Positions 51,101 to 59,362 of a stretch of DNA of 64,000 bases are shown one piece after another. The DNA is from Selenomonas timonae (GTDB lineage Bacteria > Bacillota > Negativicutes > Selenomonadales > Selenomonadaceae), in contig NZ_CP060204.1 of assembly GCF_014250475.1 (NCBI RefSeq), positions 1 to 64,000 of the forward strand. The letters run 5' to 3'. Made by a program: the position numbers and the translations under genes. Below the pieces are notes generated by a model. It ran no database searches and was not told the origin of the DNA. It saw only the letters and a list, made by a program, of their open reading frames with translations. Every line of letters begins with the position of its first letter. Positions within the stretch are counted from its first letter, which is position 1.

Positions 51101-51923
51101 GTGTCATATCGCGTTGCTTGCCGTCCCTATAGAGCAGCTTGCGGTCATCCATGTAGGTCTGATAGGTCTCAAAGATCGGCATGGAAAAGAAGCCGTTTTC
51201 GATATTTACGGCGTCAATCGCCGTGGTGAACGTCGTGTGACGGCAGTGATCCGACCAATAGGTATCAATGACGCGCAGCTCCGTGATCGTCGGCGCACGA
51301 TGCTCTGTATCGCGGAAATACTGCTGAACGAATGCGAGATCTTCCTCGCTCATCGCAAAGCCATGCTCCTTGTGAAAGCGTTCGAGCTCACTGCGCGAGA
51401 GCTGATTGAACTGCGTGAGAACCTCCACGTCCATCGGCAGCACAATGCGGCTCTCGAGCGTCGCAGGTGTTGAAAGCGACGCCTCTCGGCTTTCCACCTT
51501 GTTGATCAGATACGCCTTAATCTGCTCAAAAAGGTGGTCATCCACCTTGCCGATCAGAACGATCACGCGCGCCGTGCGCACATCGGGACGCTCCCCCTGT
51601 GTCACGAGCTGCACGCACTCCGCCGCCGCGGCTGCCGTCGGGTCAAACTGCCCCGGCAGCGGCTCGATCGCAAATATCCGCGCATCGGAAAAAGACGGCA
51701 ATACATCCTCATAGACGGTATCCACGGGCGGATCGGCGAAGACAATGTTCCGCACCCGCCTGAATTCCTCGTCGCTCAGTCCCTCTATGTCATAACGTGT
51801 GATGATGCGCACGGCGCGCAGATCCGTCAGGCGGAACGTCTCCACCAGATCACTGCAGAGCCGCTGGGCAGGAATATCAAAGAAACCCTGACGCTTCTCC
51901 ACAAAGATTCGTTTGACAGCCAT
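48132..51923 (-). CDS. purL: Phosphoribosylformylglycinamidine synthase, single-chain clade II
   Basis: A 1263-residue fused enzyme of purine synthesis (FGAR + glutamine + ATP to FGAM). Order: N-terminal PurS-like segment, two ATP-binding synthetase halves (DHCRHTTFTTAIDAVNIENG; FKNETHNHPTEIEPFGGAATCLGG as a key motif; FNDFGAGG-type CNDFGAGGVAVAIGE), and a C-terminal class I glutaminase (CIPVFPGTNCEYDSARA, LPGGFSGGDEP, nucleophile Cys in GICNGFQALLKLG). The length fits the clade II form used by Clostridia and Bacteroidetes. The start at 51923 follows AAGGAGG. It is a monocistronic gene with its own promoter. Confidence 0.96.
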   Translation of the reverse strand: MAVKRIFVEKRQGFFDIPAQRLCSDLVETFRLTDLRAVRIITRYDIEGLSDEEFRRVRNIVFADPPVDTVYEDVLPSFSDARIFAIEPLPGQFDPTAAAAAECVQLVTQGERPDVRTARVIVLIGKVDDHLFEQIKAYLINKVESREASLSTPATLESRIVLPMDVEVLTQFNQLSRSELERFHKEHGFAMSEEDLAFVQQYFRDTEHRAPTITELRVIDTYWSDHCRHTTFTTAIDAVNIENGFFSMPIFETYQTYMDDRKLLYRDGKQRDMTLMDIAVIGMKALRAEGKLDDLDESEEINACSIRVTVDVNGKDEEWLLMFKNETHNHPTEIEPFGGAATCLGGAIRDPLSGRSYVYQAMRVTGAYDPRAPIEDTLAGKLPQKKITLGAAEGYSSYGNQIGLATGQVREIYHKGYLAKRMEIGAVIGAAPAAQVVRECPVPGDIIVLLGGRTGRDGIGGATGSSKQHTESSLTTSGAEVQKGNPPTERKIQRLFRSSEVSRMIKRCNDFGAGGVAVAIGELADGLTINLDAVPKKYEGLDGTELAISESQERMAVVLAPEDVSAFLRHADAENLEATEVAVVTAEPLLVMKWRDKEIVRIARSFLATNGVRQHVRIVVDPPNEKAPYLQQVPPQVKQVGRGLEDMWLANLRDLNVCSQKGLGERFDATVGAASVLMPFGGKFQLTPSEAMVAKLPVRHGTTNTASAMAFGFDPDLSTWSPFHGAVYAIVEAVAKIVATGGRADRVRLTLQEYFERLGTDPKKWGKPFAALLGALRAQHEMGIPAIGGKDSMSGTFENLNVPPTLVAFAVATMPANEALSPEFKYPGNTVVMVPVPHDAQDLPVFSRLNTNFAKIHQLVAEKKVFSAMSVGRGGIAAAISKMCLGNNLGFKFTSFIPQDDLFKPLYGTILLEVSPSFDIAANLAGTGAVEIGKTRDVPSIITDLDTIVLSDVKDAFTEPLEKIFPTTVPQIVRQIDRPTYAPYTKGKIVGSSVKIARPRVCIPVFPGTNCEYDSARAWERVGAIPEIFVVRNLTPRAVEETVTALAATLQKSQILMLPGGFSGGDEPDGTGKFIAAMFRAPALAEAVQRLLGDQDGLILGICNGFQALLKLGLLPYGKITDLDDSSPTLTYNNIGRHVSQTVRVRVASNLSPWLSGVNVGDTHTIAVSHGEGRFYADAKTVANMRIRGQIATQYVNEKGEPTLDQPYNPNGSVNAIEGITSPDGRIYGRMAHAERIGENIGKNVPGEMNQMIFESGVSYFMR

Positions 51924-51960
51924 AGGAATCCTCCTTCTCAAACGCTGTTTCCCGTCCTCT

Positions 51961-51989
51961 ATTTTATCGAAACTTAATCAAATATGCAA
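51961..51989 (-). promoter_or_regulatory. Promoter of purL
   Basis: TTGCAT (51984-51989) and TAAAAT (51961-51966) on the minus strand with a 17-base spacer, 38 bases before the start. No purine riboswitch is visible in the short leader. Confidence 0.6.
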
Positions 51990-52016
51990 TGATTGTTTCT
52001 GCGTGAATACGCGTAC

Positions 52017-52046
52017 ACAAAAACGGGTATCCGCAAAGATACCCGT
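52017..52046 (-). terminator. Terminator of the galactoside operon
   Basis: ACGGGTATC (52023-52031) pairs with GATACCCGT (52038-52046), with a T-run on the minus strand. It follows the alpha-galactosidase gene. Confidence 0.88.
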
Positions 52047-52060
52047 CCCACTATGAAAAA

Positions 52061-54286
52061 CTATTCAACTGCCTTCAGCACATAGATGCGCGAATCAAAG
52101 TCTGTGGTCAGTCCGTTCTCTGCATTCGGCTCACCCGCCGTACCGTCCGTCGTAATGAGTCCGTAGTTCATCAGCTCATCACCGTAGCAGCATGCACCGC
52201 TGCGGCTGTTCTCGTAGAGCATATCCGGCAGGAGCCCCGCAAGACGTACACGCTCGAAGCGGTAGTTCACACGGTTCAGTGTGCGGTACCAGCCGACGAT
52301 CGCCGTCTTTTTGTCCGCGCTCACGCTCATCCACACCGTTACATTTCCCTCAAAGGGACTTTGCAGACGGTAGAATGTGCCGAACTGAAGGATCTCACGG
52401 TACTCCTTCATAAAGACGACCTGCTCCTTGACCTCGGCGATCTCCTCCGCAGTCAGCTTGTTGAGGTCGAGCTCATAGCCAAACGTCCCGAAGTACGCCG
52501 TATTTGCGCGCGTATGCAGCGGCGTCATGCGGTTGACCTGATGGTTCGGCACGACGGAGACATGGCTGCCCATGCTGCTCACGGGGTAGCACATGGATGT
52601 TCCGTACTGGATCTTCTGCCGCTCGGACGCATCGGAGTTGTCGCTCGCCCACGTCTGCGGCGCATAGTAGAGCATGCCGGGATCGAAGCGGTTGCCGCCC
52701 GAGGCGCAGGACTCAAAGAGCACATGGGGGAAGTTCGATGTCAACCGCTCGTAGAGATCGTAAAGTCCGAGAATGTAGCGATGGAACACCTCGCCCTGCT
52801 GGTCGGCGGGCAGCGCGTGCGACCAGCACTCCGTGATGCTGCGGTTCATATCCCATTTCACATAGGAGACCTTGCCGCTCGCGAGAATCGCCTCCATCTG
52901 TTCATAAATGTTGTCGACCACATCCTTACGCGAAAAGTCGAGCACGCACTGCGAGCGTCCGAGCGACTTGCGCCGCCCCGGCACGGAGAGCACCCAGTCC
53001 GGATGAGCACGATAGAGATCGGAGTCCTCGTTGACCATCTCGAGCTCAACCCAGATGCCGAACTTCATGCCGCGCGCCTCGATCTTCTCCGCGAGTCCGT
53101 CGATGCCGTTCGGCAGACGGTCGCGATTGACCGTCCAATCGCCGAGCCCCGCATAGTCGGACGTGCGTGCGCCGAACCAGCCGTCGTCGAGCACAAAGAG
53201 TTCGATGCCGCACTCTGCCGCCTTGTCCGCGATCGTGAGCAGCTTCTCCTCCGTAAAGTCGAAATACGTCGCTTCCCAGTTGTTGATGAGGATGGGACGA
53301 ACCTTCTCACGCCACTGCCCGCGCACAAGACGTTTTTGATAAAGACGATGATAGGTCTGACTCATGCCGTTCAGCCCCTCATCCGACCAGACGAGCACCG
53401 CCTCGGGGGTCTGGAACTCCGCACCAGGTTCAAGTTTCCAATCGAAATCCGTGCTGTGGATGCCTGCCTGCAGTCGCGTCACACCGTGGTTGTCGACCTC
53501 TGCGAGCATCTCGAAATTGCCGCTGTAGACGAGGGTCATAGCGAGCACCTCGCCCTGCGTTTCTGTCGTTCCCCGCCGCAGGAGTGCCGCAAACGGATTG
53601 TACTGCCCCGAGGAGTGCCCGCGGCGGCTGCCGATTGCCGTGATGCCCGTTGCAAGCGGACGGATCTCGACGTGACGCTCACGCGTCCACGCCCCCGTCA
53701 GCTCCATCCAGTCGTATTCCGTATCGGGCAGGTCGATCGACATGCTCATGACCTTCTGCAGGTGCAGCACTTCCTGCCCATCGTTGCTATAGCGCACACT
53801 GCGCGCAATCGCACCGCCCTCGGCAAAAATTGTATAGAGGAGTTCCGCACGCAGCCCCGTGACCGCATCCTTCACCTCAACGATGAGGGTCTTTGCCTCA
53901 TCGTCCGACTCCACGTAGGTCGCGGGCAGACCCGCGAGCTTCGGCTTGCCATCCACGATACGATGCGCTGTGTACTGCATATCAAGGATGCGGCTGCCGT
54001 TCTCCTGCAATACGTTCAGCGCGGGACGGCGGAAATCCGACGAACCGTAGGTCGGCAGCTCCTGCCGAATCGCATCCAGAGAGTAGTCGCGGCAGTCCGC
54101 AAAGACGCACGCCGACATGCCGCGATGGACGCGCTCAAATAGGTGCTCAAAGCCCGTGCGATCGCGCAGCACTTTTCCGTAGTAGAGCGATCCAAGCCCG
54201 CCGTGGGGCAGCACCATGAGGATGTAGCTGATGGAATCGTTGAAGAGATGAAAGACCTTACCCCGCTCATGATAGATGATATTCAT
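52061..54286 (-). CDS. Alpha-galactosidase, GH36
   Basis: A 741-residue glycoside hydrolase family 36 enzyme releasing galactose from melibiose, raffinose or galactosides. An N-terminal beta-sandwich (to about 320) precedes the catalytic barrel, which carries FVLDDGWFGAR, the nucleophile Asp in YVKWDMNRSITE and the acid/base region FESCASGGNRFDPGML with WASDNSD. No signal peptide is visible, so it acts in the cytosol on imported sugar. It is the last gene of the galactose operon, 30 bases after the repressor gene. Confidence 0.94.
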   Translation of the reverse strand: MNIIYHERGKVFHLFNDSISYILMVLPHGGLGSLYYGKVLRDRTGFEHLFERVHRGMSACVFADCRDYSLDAIRQELPTYGSSDFRRPALNVLQENGSRILDMQYTAHRIVDGKPKLAGLPATYVESDDEAKTLIVEVKDAVTGLRAELLYTIFAEGGAIARSVRYSNDGQEVLHLQKVMSMSIDLPDTEYDWMELTGAWTRERHVEIRPLATGITAIGSRRGHSSGQYNPFAALLRRGTTETQGEVLAMTLVYSGNFEMLAEVDNHGVTRLQAGIHSTDFDWKLEPGAEFQTPEAVLVWSDEGLNGMSQTYHRLYQKRLVRGQWREKVRPILINNWEATYFDFTEEKLLTIADKAAECGIELFVLDDGWFGARTSDYAGLGDWTVNRDRLPNGIDGLAEKIEARGMKFGIWVELEMVNEDSDLYRAHPDWVLSVPGRRKSLGRSQCVLDFSRKDVVDNIYEQMEAILASGKVSYVKWDMNRSITECWSHALPADQQGEVFHRYILGLYDLYERLTSNFPHVLFESCASGGNRFDPGMLYYAPQTWASDNSDASERQKIQYGTSMCYPVSSMGSHVSVVPNHQVNRMTPLHTRANTAYFGTFGYELDLNKLTAEEIAEVKEQVVFMKEYREILQFGTFYRLQSPFEGNVTVWMSVSADKKTAIVGWYRTLNRVNYRFERVRLAGLLPDMLYENSRSGACCYGDELMNYGLITTDGTAGEPNAENGLTTDFDSRIYVLKAVE

Positions 54287-54316
54287 TGGATATCCCCCTT
54301 CGATTGGTTGTTCGTT

Positions 54317-55330
54317 TTACTCCACACGAAAGCCCGTCGTCTCACGCTCAACCACGGTATTCGCAAGCACGACATTCTCCGTCACGTTCTCCTCGATCTG
54401 CTTCAGCATGAGACGTGCCGCCTCCCGCCCGAGATCGCCCATATTCTGATCGATGGTTGTGAGCTGTGGTGCGGTATATTGGCTGAGTGCCGTGTTGTCG
54501 TAACCAATCACCGAGATGTCCTGCGGCACGCGCCGCCCCATGCGCTGACAGGCGTTGACCGCCCCCATCGCCATGAGATCGTTGCAGCAGAAGATCGCCG
54601 TCGGTTGTAGGTCGAGCATCATATCCATGAGAATGAACATGGTGTTTTCCACCGTCTCGATGCGGTTGCCCTCGCCGACGTTTACAATGTCCTCCGGATG
54701 GAACGCCCCGCGCTCCCGCATGATCTCGCGGTAGACCTTCTCCTTGATGCGGTAGGAATCACTGTTCTCGCCCTGCACAAAGAGGATGCGCTCATGCCCA
54801 TAGTGAAAGAGATGCTCGAGTGCCGCACGCGCCCCGCCGCGCTGATCGCTCGTCACATACGAGATGCCCGCGCGTTCGCGCTCACTGTTGACAAAGACCA
54901 GAGGCAGACGCGCCGCCGTGTTCTCGTAGAACTCCGAGACTGCCGTCTCCGTATTCGGACTGACGACGATAACGCCCGAAACATTGCGTGTGATGAAGTC
55001 CCGCACACACTCCTCCTCGCGCGCCGCATCGTTCTGCGCACACGCGAGGAGCAGAGAGTACGAGCTCTGCCGCAGATACTCCTCGATGCCGTCGAGCACC
55101 TGGGCAAAGAACATATTGTCAAAACTCGGTACGACGACGCCGATGCTCGAAGAACGCTGCGTGTTCAGCTCGCGTGCCTGCAGATTCGGCAGATACTCCA
55201 GTTTCTTGATGGCGTTCTCCACCTTGAGCCGCGTCTTTTCACGCACGGGATAGTTCCCGTTCACGACGCGCGAAACCGTCGCCACAGACACCCCCGACGC
55301 CTTCGCCACATCAACGATCGTCGCTTTCAT
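54317..55330 (-). CDS. LacI-family repressor (GalR-like)
   Basis: A 337-residue regulator: an N-terminal LacI helix-turn-helix (TIVDVAKASGVSVATVSRVV, with hinge NLQARELNTQRS) and a periplasmic-binding-protein-like effector domain (IGVVVPSFDNMFFAQVLDGI onward). The start at 55330 follows GGGAGAAGAGAG. It lies inside the galactose operon, so it likely represses the operon and responds to a galactoside. A candidate operator is seen before galK. The structured 152-base element lies between it and galT. Confidence 0.93.
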   Translation of the reverse strand: MKATIVDVAKASGVSVATVSRVVNGNYPVREKTRLKVENAIKKLEYLPNLQARELNTQRSSSIGVVVPSFDNMFFAQVLDGIEEYLRQSSYSLLLACAQNDAAREEECVRDFITRNVSGVIVVSPNTETAVSEFYENTAARLPLVFVNSERERAGISYVTSDQRGGARAALEHLFHYGHERILFVQGENSDSYRIKEKVYREIMRERGAFHPEDIVNVGEGNRIETVENTMFILMDMMLDLQPTAIFCCNDLMAMGAVNACQRMGRRVPQDISVIGYDNTALSQYTAPQLTTIDQNMGDLGREAARLMLKQIEENVTENVVLANTVVERETTGFRVE

Positions 55331-55363
55331 TCTCTCTTCTCCCTGTATCATTGTCATGCGATA

Positions 55364-55515
55364 CTCCTAAGCAAACCCTAGTGAAGCAAACGGGAAAAGT
55401 ACACGTTCTGCCCCCTGCGGATTTCTTTCGTCCAAGCGAAGCGCGTTTAAGAAGTCCGCAGGTATTTAGGCAGATAAGTGTACGACCGTTTGCGTAACGA
55501 GGTGTTTGCGAGGAG
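55364..55515 (+). ncRNA. Structured 152-base dispersed element, copy 2
   Basis: Same length and fold as 7445-7596, here antisense to the galactose operon, between the galT and repressor genes. Stems: 55371-55376 with 55504-55509, 55386-55393 with 55486-55493, 55399-55404 with 55478-55483, 55408-55412 with 55469-55473, and the identical core hairpin (55414-55427 with 55449-55462). Nine pairs are changed on both sides relative to copy 1, and a GA mismatch in copy 1 is a CG pair here. Its own promoter or terminator is not evident. If only the minus strand is transcribed here it would still form hairpins, but with CA mismatches at the wobble positions. Confidence 0.6.
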
Positions 55516-55526
55516 TACGCAGACAT

Positions 55527-57032
55527 CTACACGCCCGCTATGCTTTCAATCCAGCGGTCGAACGCCGCCATCCCTGCCGCGTCACGCTTGAACACCCCCG
55601 CGTGCGTGAGCACCTCCAGGAACACCTTTCCGATCTCGTCGCGCAGAATCCCATCGACATTCCCCTCCGTGACCGACAGATGCGCCGCACGTACCGAGCG
55701 ATACCAGTCCGCATGTTTTTCGATGTCCGCAATTCCCGCAATGTCCGCCGTTCCCCGCAGCAGCTCCGCACGGATCTGCTCCATCTCCGATTTGAGACGC
55801 GCGGGCAGGATCGCCAGCCCCAGCACTTCGATCAGGCCGATGTTCTCCTTCTTGATGTGATGCACCTCCGCGTGCGGGTGGAACAGCCCGAGCGGATGCT
55901 CCGCCGTCGTGCGGTTGTTGCGGAACACGAGATCGAACTCATAGTCCGCGCCGCGCCGCCGTGCAATCGGCGTGATCGTATTGTGCGGCGCATCCGTCTC
56001 CGCAAGAATGTCCGCGGAGGCATCGCTGTACGTGCGCCATGCCGTGAGAATCGCCGTCGCGAGGTCAATAAGTGCCCCCTTGTCGGAGGACGTGAGCCGC
56101 AGCGTCGACATCGGCCACTTCACACGCCCCGCACGCACCTGTGGATAGTTCGCAAAGCGATATTCCTGCTCCACCGCCGCGCGCTCCATCGCAAATGTAT
56201 AACGCCCGCCCTGATAGTGGTCATGCGAGAGGATCGAGCCACCGACAATCGGAAGGTCTGCATTTGACCCCGCGAAATAGTGCGGGAAGATCTCAAGAAA
56301 TGCCGTAAGATTCTCGAACGTCTCGCGCGAAATCACCATCGGCACATGATCGCTGTTCAGTACAATGCAGTGCTCGTTGTAGTAGGTATAGGGGGAATAC
56401 TGTAAAAACCACGGATGTCCCGCGAGATCCAGAGGAATGAGACGATGCGTCTCACGTGCGGGATGGTTCACACGCCCCGCATAGCCCTCGTTCTCGCGGC
56501 AGAGCAGACACTTCGGGTAGCCTGCCGCCTTCGCGAGCTTTGCCTTGGCAATGTCACGCGGATCCTTCTCCGGCTTCGAGAGGTTGATCGTCACGTCGAG
56601 ATCCCCGAACTCCGTCGCCGTTTTCCACGCGATATTCTTGTCGATGCGCGCCTTGCGGATGTAGTTCGAGGCGATGCTCAGCGCATAGTAGTAGTCCGTT
56701 GCCTCGCGTGGGGATGTCTCATAGCGCGTGTGGAACTCGTTCACAACCTCGGACGGACGCGGCATCACACAGTCCATGATGCGCGTATCGAAGAGGTCGC
56801 GCTCGTCCGTCGTCCCCTCGATCAGCCCTTTCTCCGCAGCGTAGTCGAGCATACACTCCAGAATCGGCGTTGCCGTTTCAAGCGTTTCATCCACCTCTTC
56901 GGGCACATATTCCTCAACGTGCAGCACATCAAGGAGGCGGTTCGCCGCATAGACCTCGTCCTCGGGCGCAATCAGCCCCTTTTGACGCGCAAAGTGCAGG
57001 AGACGGCTGATTTCATGCTGAATGTCACACAT
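55527..57032 (-). CDS. galT: Galactose-1-phosphate uridylyltransferase, class 2
   Basis: A 501-residue GalT of the Firmicutes class, longer than the E. coli type. It exchanges galactose-1-phosphate and UDP-glucose. Seen: MPRPSEVVNEFHTRYE, LNSDHVPMVISRETFENL, and the active site GGSILSHDHYQGGRYTFAM with the HDHYQ motif. It follows galE by 12 bases. The downstream 152-base element separates it from the repressor gene. Confidence 0.95.
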   Translation of the reverse strand: MCDIQHEISRLLHFARQKGLIAPEDEVYAANRLLDVLHVEEYVPEEVDETLETATPILECMLDYAAEKGLIEGTTDERDLFDTRIMDCVMPRPSEVVNEFHTRYETSPREATDYYYALSIASNYIRKARIDKNIAWKTATEFGDLDVTINLSKPEKDPRDIAKAKLAKAAGYPKCLLCRENEGYAGRVNHPARETHRLIPLDLAGHPWFLQYSPYTYYNEHCIVLNSDHVPMVISRETFENLTAFLEIFPHYFAGSNADLPIVGGSILSHDHYQGGRYTFAMERAAVEQEYRFANYPQVRAGRVKWPMSTLRLTSSDKGALIDLATAILTAWRTYSDASADILAETDAPHNTITPIARRRGADYEFDLVFRNNRTTAEHPLGLFHPHAEVHHIKKENIGLIEVLGLAILPARLKSEMEQIRAELLRGTADIAGIADIEKHADWYRSVRAAHLSVTEGNVDGILRDEIGKVFLEVLTHAGVFKRDAAGMAAFDRWIESIAGV

Positions 57033-57044
57033 GATGCATCCTCC

Positions 57045-58034
57045 CTAGTCCTCATACCCGTGCGGATGGCTCTCATGCCACTTCCACGCCGTCCCGATGA
57101 CCTGCTCCACATCCGTGAACTGCGGCTTCCACCCGAGCACGGTACGCGCTTTCTCGCTCGACGCGATGAGCTGTGCAGGATCGCCCGCGCGGCGTGCGCC
57201 GATCTCCACCTTGATGGAGCGTCCCGTCGCCTTTTCCGCCGCCGCAATCATCTCCTTCACCGAGAAGCCCTGCCCGTTGCCGAGGTTGAAGATATCGCTC
57301 GCGCCGCCCTTTCTGAGGTATTCGAGCGCAAGCACATGCGCATCCGCGAGATCGACCACATGGATGTAGTCGCGCAGACACGTCCCGTCCGGCGTCGGAT
57401 AGTCGTCGCCGAACACCGTGATATGATCGCGCCTGCCCGTCGGCACTTGCAGGATAAGCGGAATCAGATGTGTCTCCGTCTTGTGATCCTCGCCAATCGA
57501 GCCATCGGGCAGTGCGCCCGCCGCGTTGAAATAGCGCAGAGAAACATAGCGCACGTCGTTCGCGCGGCTCACCCACTTCATCATCTTCTCCATCGTGAGC
57601 TTCGTCTCGCCGTAGGTATTCGTCGGGCACGTCTCGTCGTCCTCGTGGATCGGCACGCGCTTCGGCTCGCCGTAGGTCGCCGCCGTCGAGGAGAAGACAA
57701 TCTTGTCCACGCCGTGCCGCACCATCGCCTCGAGGAGTACCTGCATTCCGTAGACGTTGTTGTTGAAGTAGAGCAGCGGCTTTTCCATGCTCTCGCCGAC
57801 AAGCGAATTTGCCGCAAAGTGAATGACCGCCTCGATCTTATTCTCCGTGAAAATCTTGTCAAGCACTGCAGCATCACGAATATCGCCCTCGTAAAATTTC
57901 GCTGCAGGGTTCAATGCGCCGCGATGCCCCGTCTGCAGATTATCGACAATGACGACCTGCTCGCCCTTTTCGACGAGCGCGTGCACCGCATGGGAGCCGA
58001 TGTAGCCCGCACCGCCGCAAACCAAGATAGCCAT
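57045..58034 (-). CDS. galE: UDP-glucose 4-epimerase
   Basis: A 329-residue short-chain dehydrogenase-fold epimerase. Seen: [20 protein letters not shown] cofactor loop, [34 protein letters not shown] and the catalytic [11 protein letters not shown]. It interconverts UDP-galactose and UDP-glucose in the Leloir pathway. It lies 18 bases after galK. Confidence 0.96.
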   Translation of the reverse strand: MAILVCGGAGYIGSHAVHALVEKGEQVVIVDNLQTGHRGALNPAAKFYEGDIRDAAVLDKIFTENKIEAVIHFAANSLVGESMEKPLLYFNNNVYGMQVLLEAMVRHGVDKIVFSSTAATYGEPKRVPIHEDDETCPTNTYGETKLTMEKMMKWVSRANDVRYVSLRYFNAAGALPDGSIGEDHKTETHLIPLILQVPTGRRDHITVFGDDYPTPDGTCLRDYIHVVDLADAHVLALEYLRKGGASDIFNLGNGQGFSVKEMIAAAEKATGRSIKVEIGARRAGDPAQLIASSEKARTVLGWKPQFTDVEQVIGTAWKWHESHPHGYED

Positions 58035-58052
58035 GAGTATGCTCCTTTCACC

Positions 58053-59219
58053 TTACAGGCGGCGTGCGCCGTCCGCAATATTTGCCACGTAGAAGCTCGG
58101 TGCATAGCCGATCTTCGCCGTATACGCCTCTGCAACATTCTTCTCGAATGCGGGGATTGCCTCGTCGCGCACAATGCTGACCGTGCAGCCTGCAAAGCCG
58201 CCGCCCGTCATGCGCGAGCCGAGCACGCCCTCCTGCTGCCACGCAAGCTCTGCGAGCGTATCCAGCTCCAGCCCCGTCACCTCGTAGTCGTCGCGCAGGG
58301 AGACGTGGGAGTCGTTCATCAGCGCACCGAAACGCTTCACATCGTTTTTCTCAAGTGCCTCCACCGCTTCGAGCGTGCGGCGGTTCTCGTAGACCGCATG
58401 GCGTGCGCGTCTGCGCTCGACCTCATCCTCGATTACGGCGGCATTCTCATCGAACTCTGCGTTTGTCAGCTCGCCGAGTGACTTGATCGCCTTCACCTTC
58501 TGCAGCGCCTTGAGTGCCGCCTCGCTCTGCATCCGACGCTCGTTGTACGCCGAGGTGACGAGGCTGTGCGCCTTGTTTGTATTCGTGATGACGATGCTGC
58601 AGCCCTTGAGGTCGAGCTTGCTGTAGCGGTACGCAAGCGTGTTGCAGTCGAGGAGGATTGCACAATCCTTCTTCCCCATTCCAACCGCGAACTGATCCAT
58701 GATGCCGCAGTTCATGCCGACAAAGATATTTTCCGCCTTCTGCGCGAGCTTCACGAGTTCCACCATGTCGATGCCAAGCCCGAGTTCGTCGTTCAGGATA
58801 ACTGCCATCAGCACCTCGATGGATGCGGAGGAGGAGAGGCCCGCTCCGTTCGGCAGATTGCCGTAGAACAGAATGTCAAAGCCGTGCGCCGCCGCGTGAC
58901 CCGCATCCTCCATCATGCGCACAACGCCGATGGGGTAGTTCGCCCAGCCATAGACATCCGTCTTCACCGCGCCGTGCATGGGGAACTCCACCACGCCCTG
59001 CTCCGGCAAATTCATCGAGTAGAGCCGCGACACGCCGTCCGTGCGCGGTGCAACGAGCGCATACGTACCGAGCGAGATCGCGCACGGGAAGACATGTCCG
59101 CCGTTGTAGTCCGTATGCTCGCCGATGAGATTCACGCGCCCCGGAGAAAAATACGCGTGTGTGTCCGCCGCACCGAACTTCTCTCGAAACACTTTGTTCA
59201 TCTCGTCCAATATCGCCAT
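58053..59219 (-). CDS. galK: Galactokinase
   Basis: A 388-residue GHMP kinase making galactose-1-phosphate. Seen: the galactokinase signature SPGRVNLIGEHTDYNGGHVF, the ATP loop NLPNGAGLSSSASIEVLMAV and GGGFAGCTVSIV. The ATG at 59219 is preferred because GGAGG is nine bases upstream of it but touches the earlier ATG at 59228. It is preceded by a promoter, operator and the lacZ terminator. Confidence 0.96.
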   Translation of the reverse strand: MAILDEMNKVFREKFGAADTHAYFSPGRVNLIGEHTDYNGGHVFPCAISLGTYALVAPRTDGVSRLYSMNLPEQGVVEFPMHGAVKTDVYGWANYPIGVVRMMEDAGHAAAHGFDILFYGNLPNGAGLSSSASIEVLMAVILNDELGLGIDMVELVKLAQKAENIFVGMNCGIMDQFAVGMGKKDCAILLDCNTLAYRYSKLDLKGCSIVITNTNKAHSLVTSAYNERRMQSEAALKALQKVKAIKSLGELTNAEFDENAAVIEDEVERRRARHAVYENRRTLEAVEALEKNDVKRFGALMNDSHVSLRDDYEVTGLELDTLAELAWQQEGVLGSRMTGGGFAGCTVSIVRDEAIPAFEKNVAEAYTAKIGYAPSFYVANIADGARRL

Positions 59220-59272
59220 CGTCTGCATCCTCCGTTCATCTTTGGGTAAGCATCAAAATGTAGCCAAGCGAA

Positions 59273-59327
59273 AGTAAACGTTTTCTTTTCCGTTTTCTAT
59301 TCTATCTCTTTTTGCAAAAAAACGCAA
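59273..59327 (-). promoter_or_regulatory. galK promoter with LacI/CcpA-type operator
   Basis: TTGCGT (59322-59327) and TAGAAT (59299-59304) on the minus strand with a 17-base spacer. AGTAAACGTTTTCT at 59273-59286 is a near-palindrome with a central CG, typical of LacI-family and catabolite (cre) sites, placed just past the likely transcription start where binding would block RNA polymerase. The candidate binder is the operon's own repressor or CcpA. Confidence 0.6.
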
Positions 59328-59350
59328 GAGCTTTTTGAAAACTCCTGCGT
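59316..59350 (-). terminator. Terminator after lacZ
   Basis: ACGCAGGAG pairs with CTCTTGCGT on the minus strand (one G-U), then seven Ts. The 3' arm overlaps the -35 of the galK promoter, so lacZ read-through and galK initiation may interfere. Confidence 0.75.
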
Positions 59351-59362
59351 TTTTGTTTTTCC

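Noticed and set aside
51924-52016. Purine riboswitch before purL
   Set aside because: The leader after the predicted promoter is too short and lacks the purine aptamer core.
56415-58481. 688-residue plus-strand frame opposite the gal genes
   Set aside because: It spans parts of galT, galE and galK in antisense and is Arg/His-rich without domains; a codon-bias artefact.
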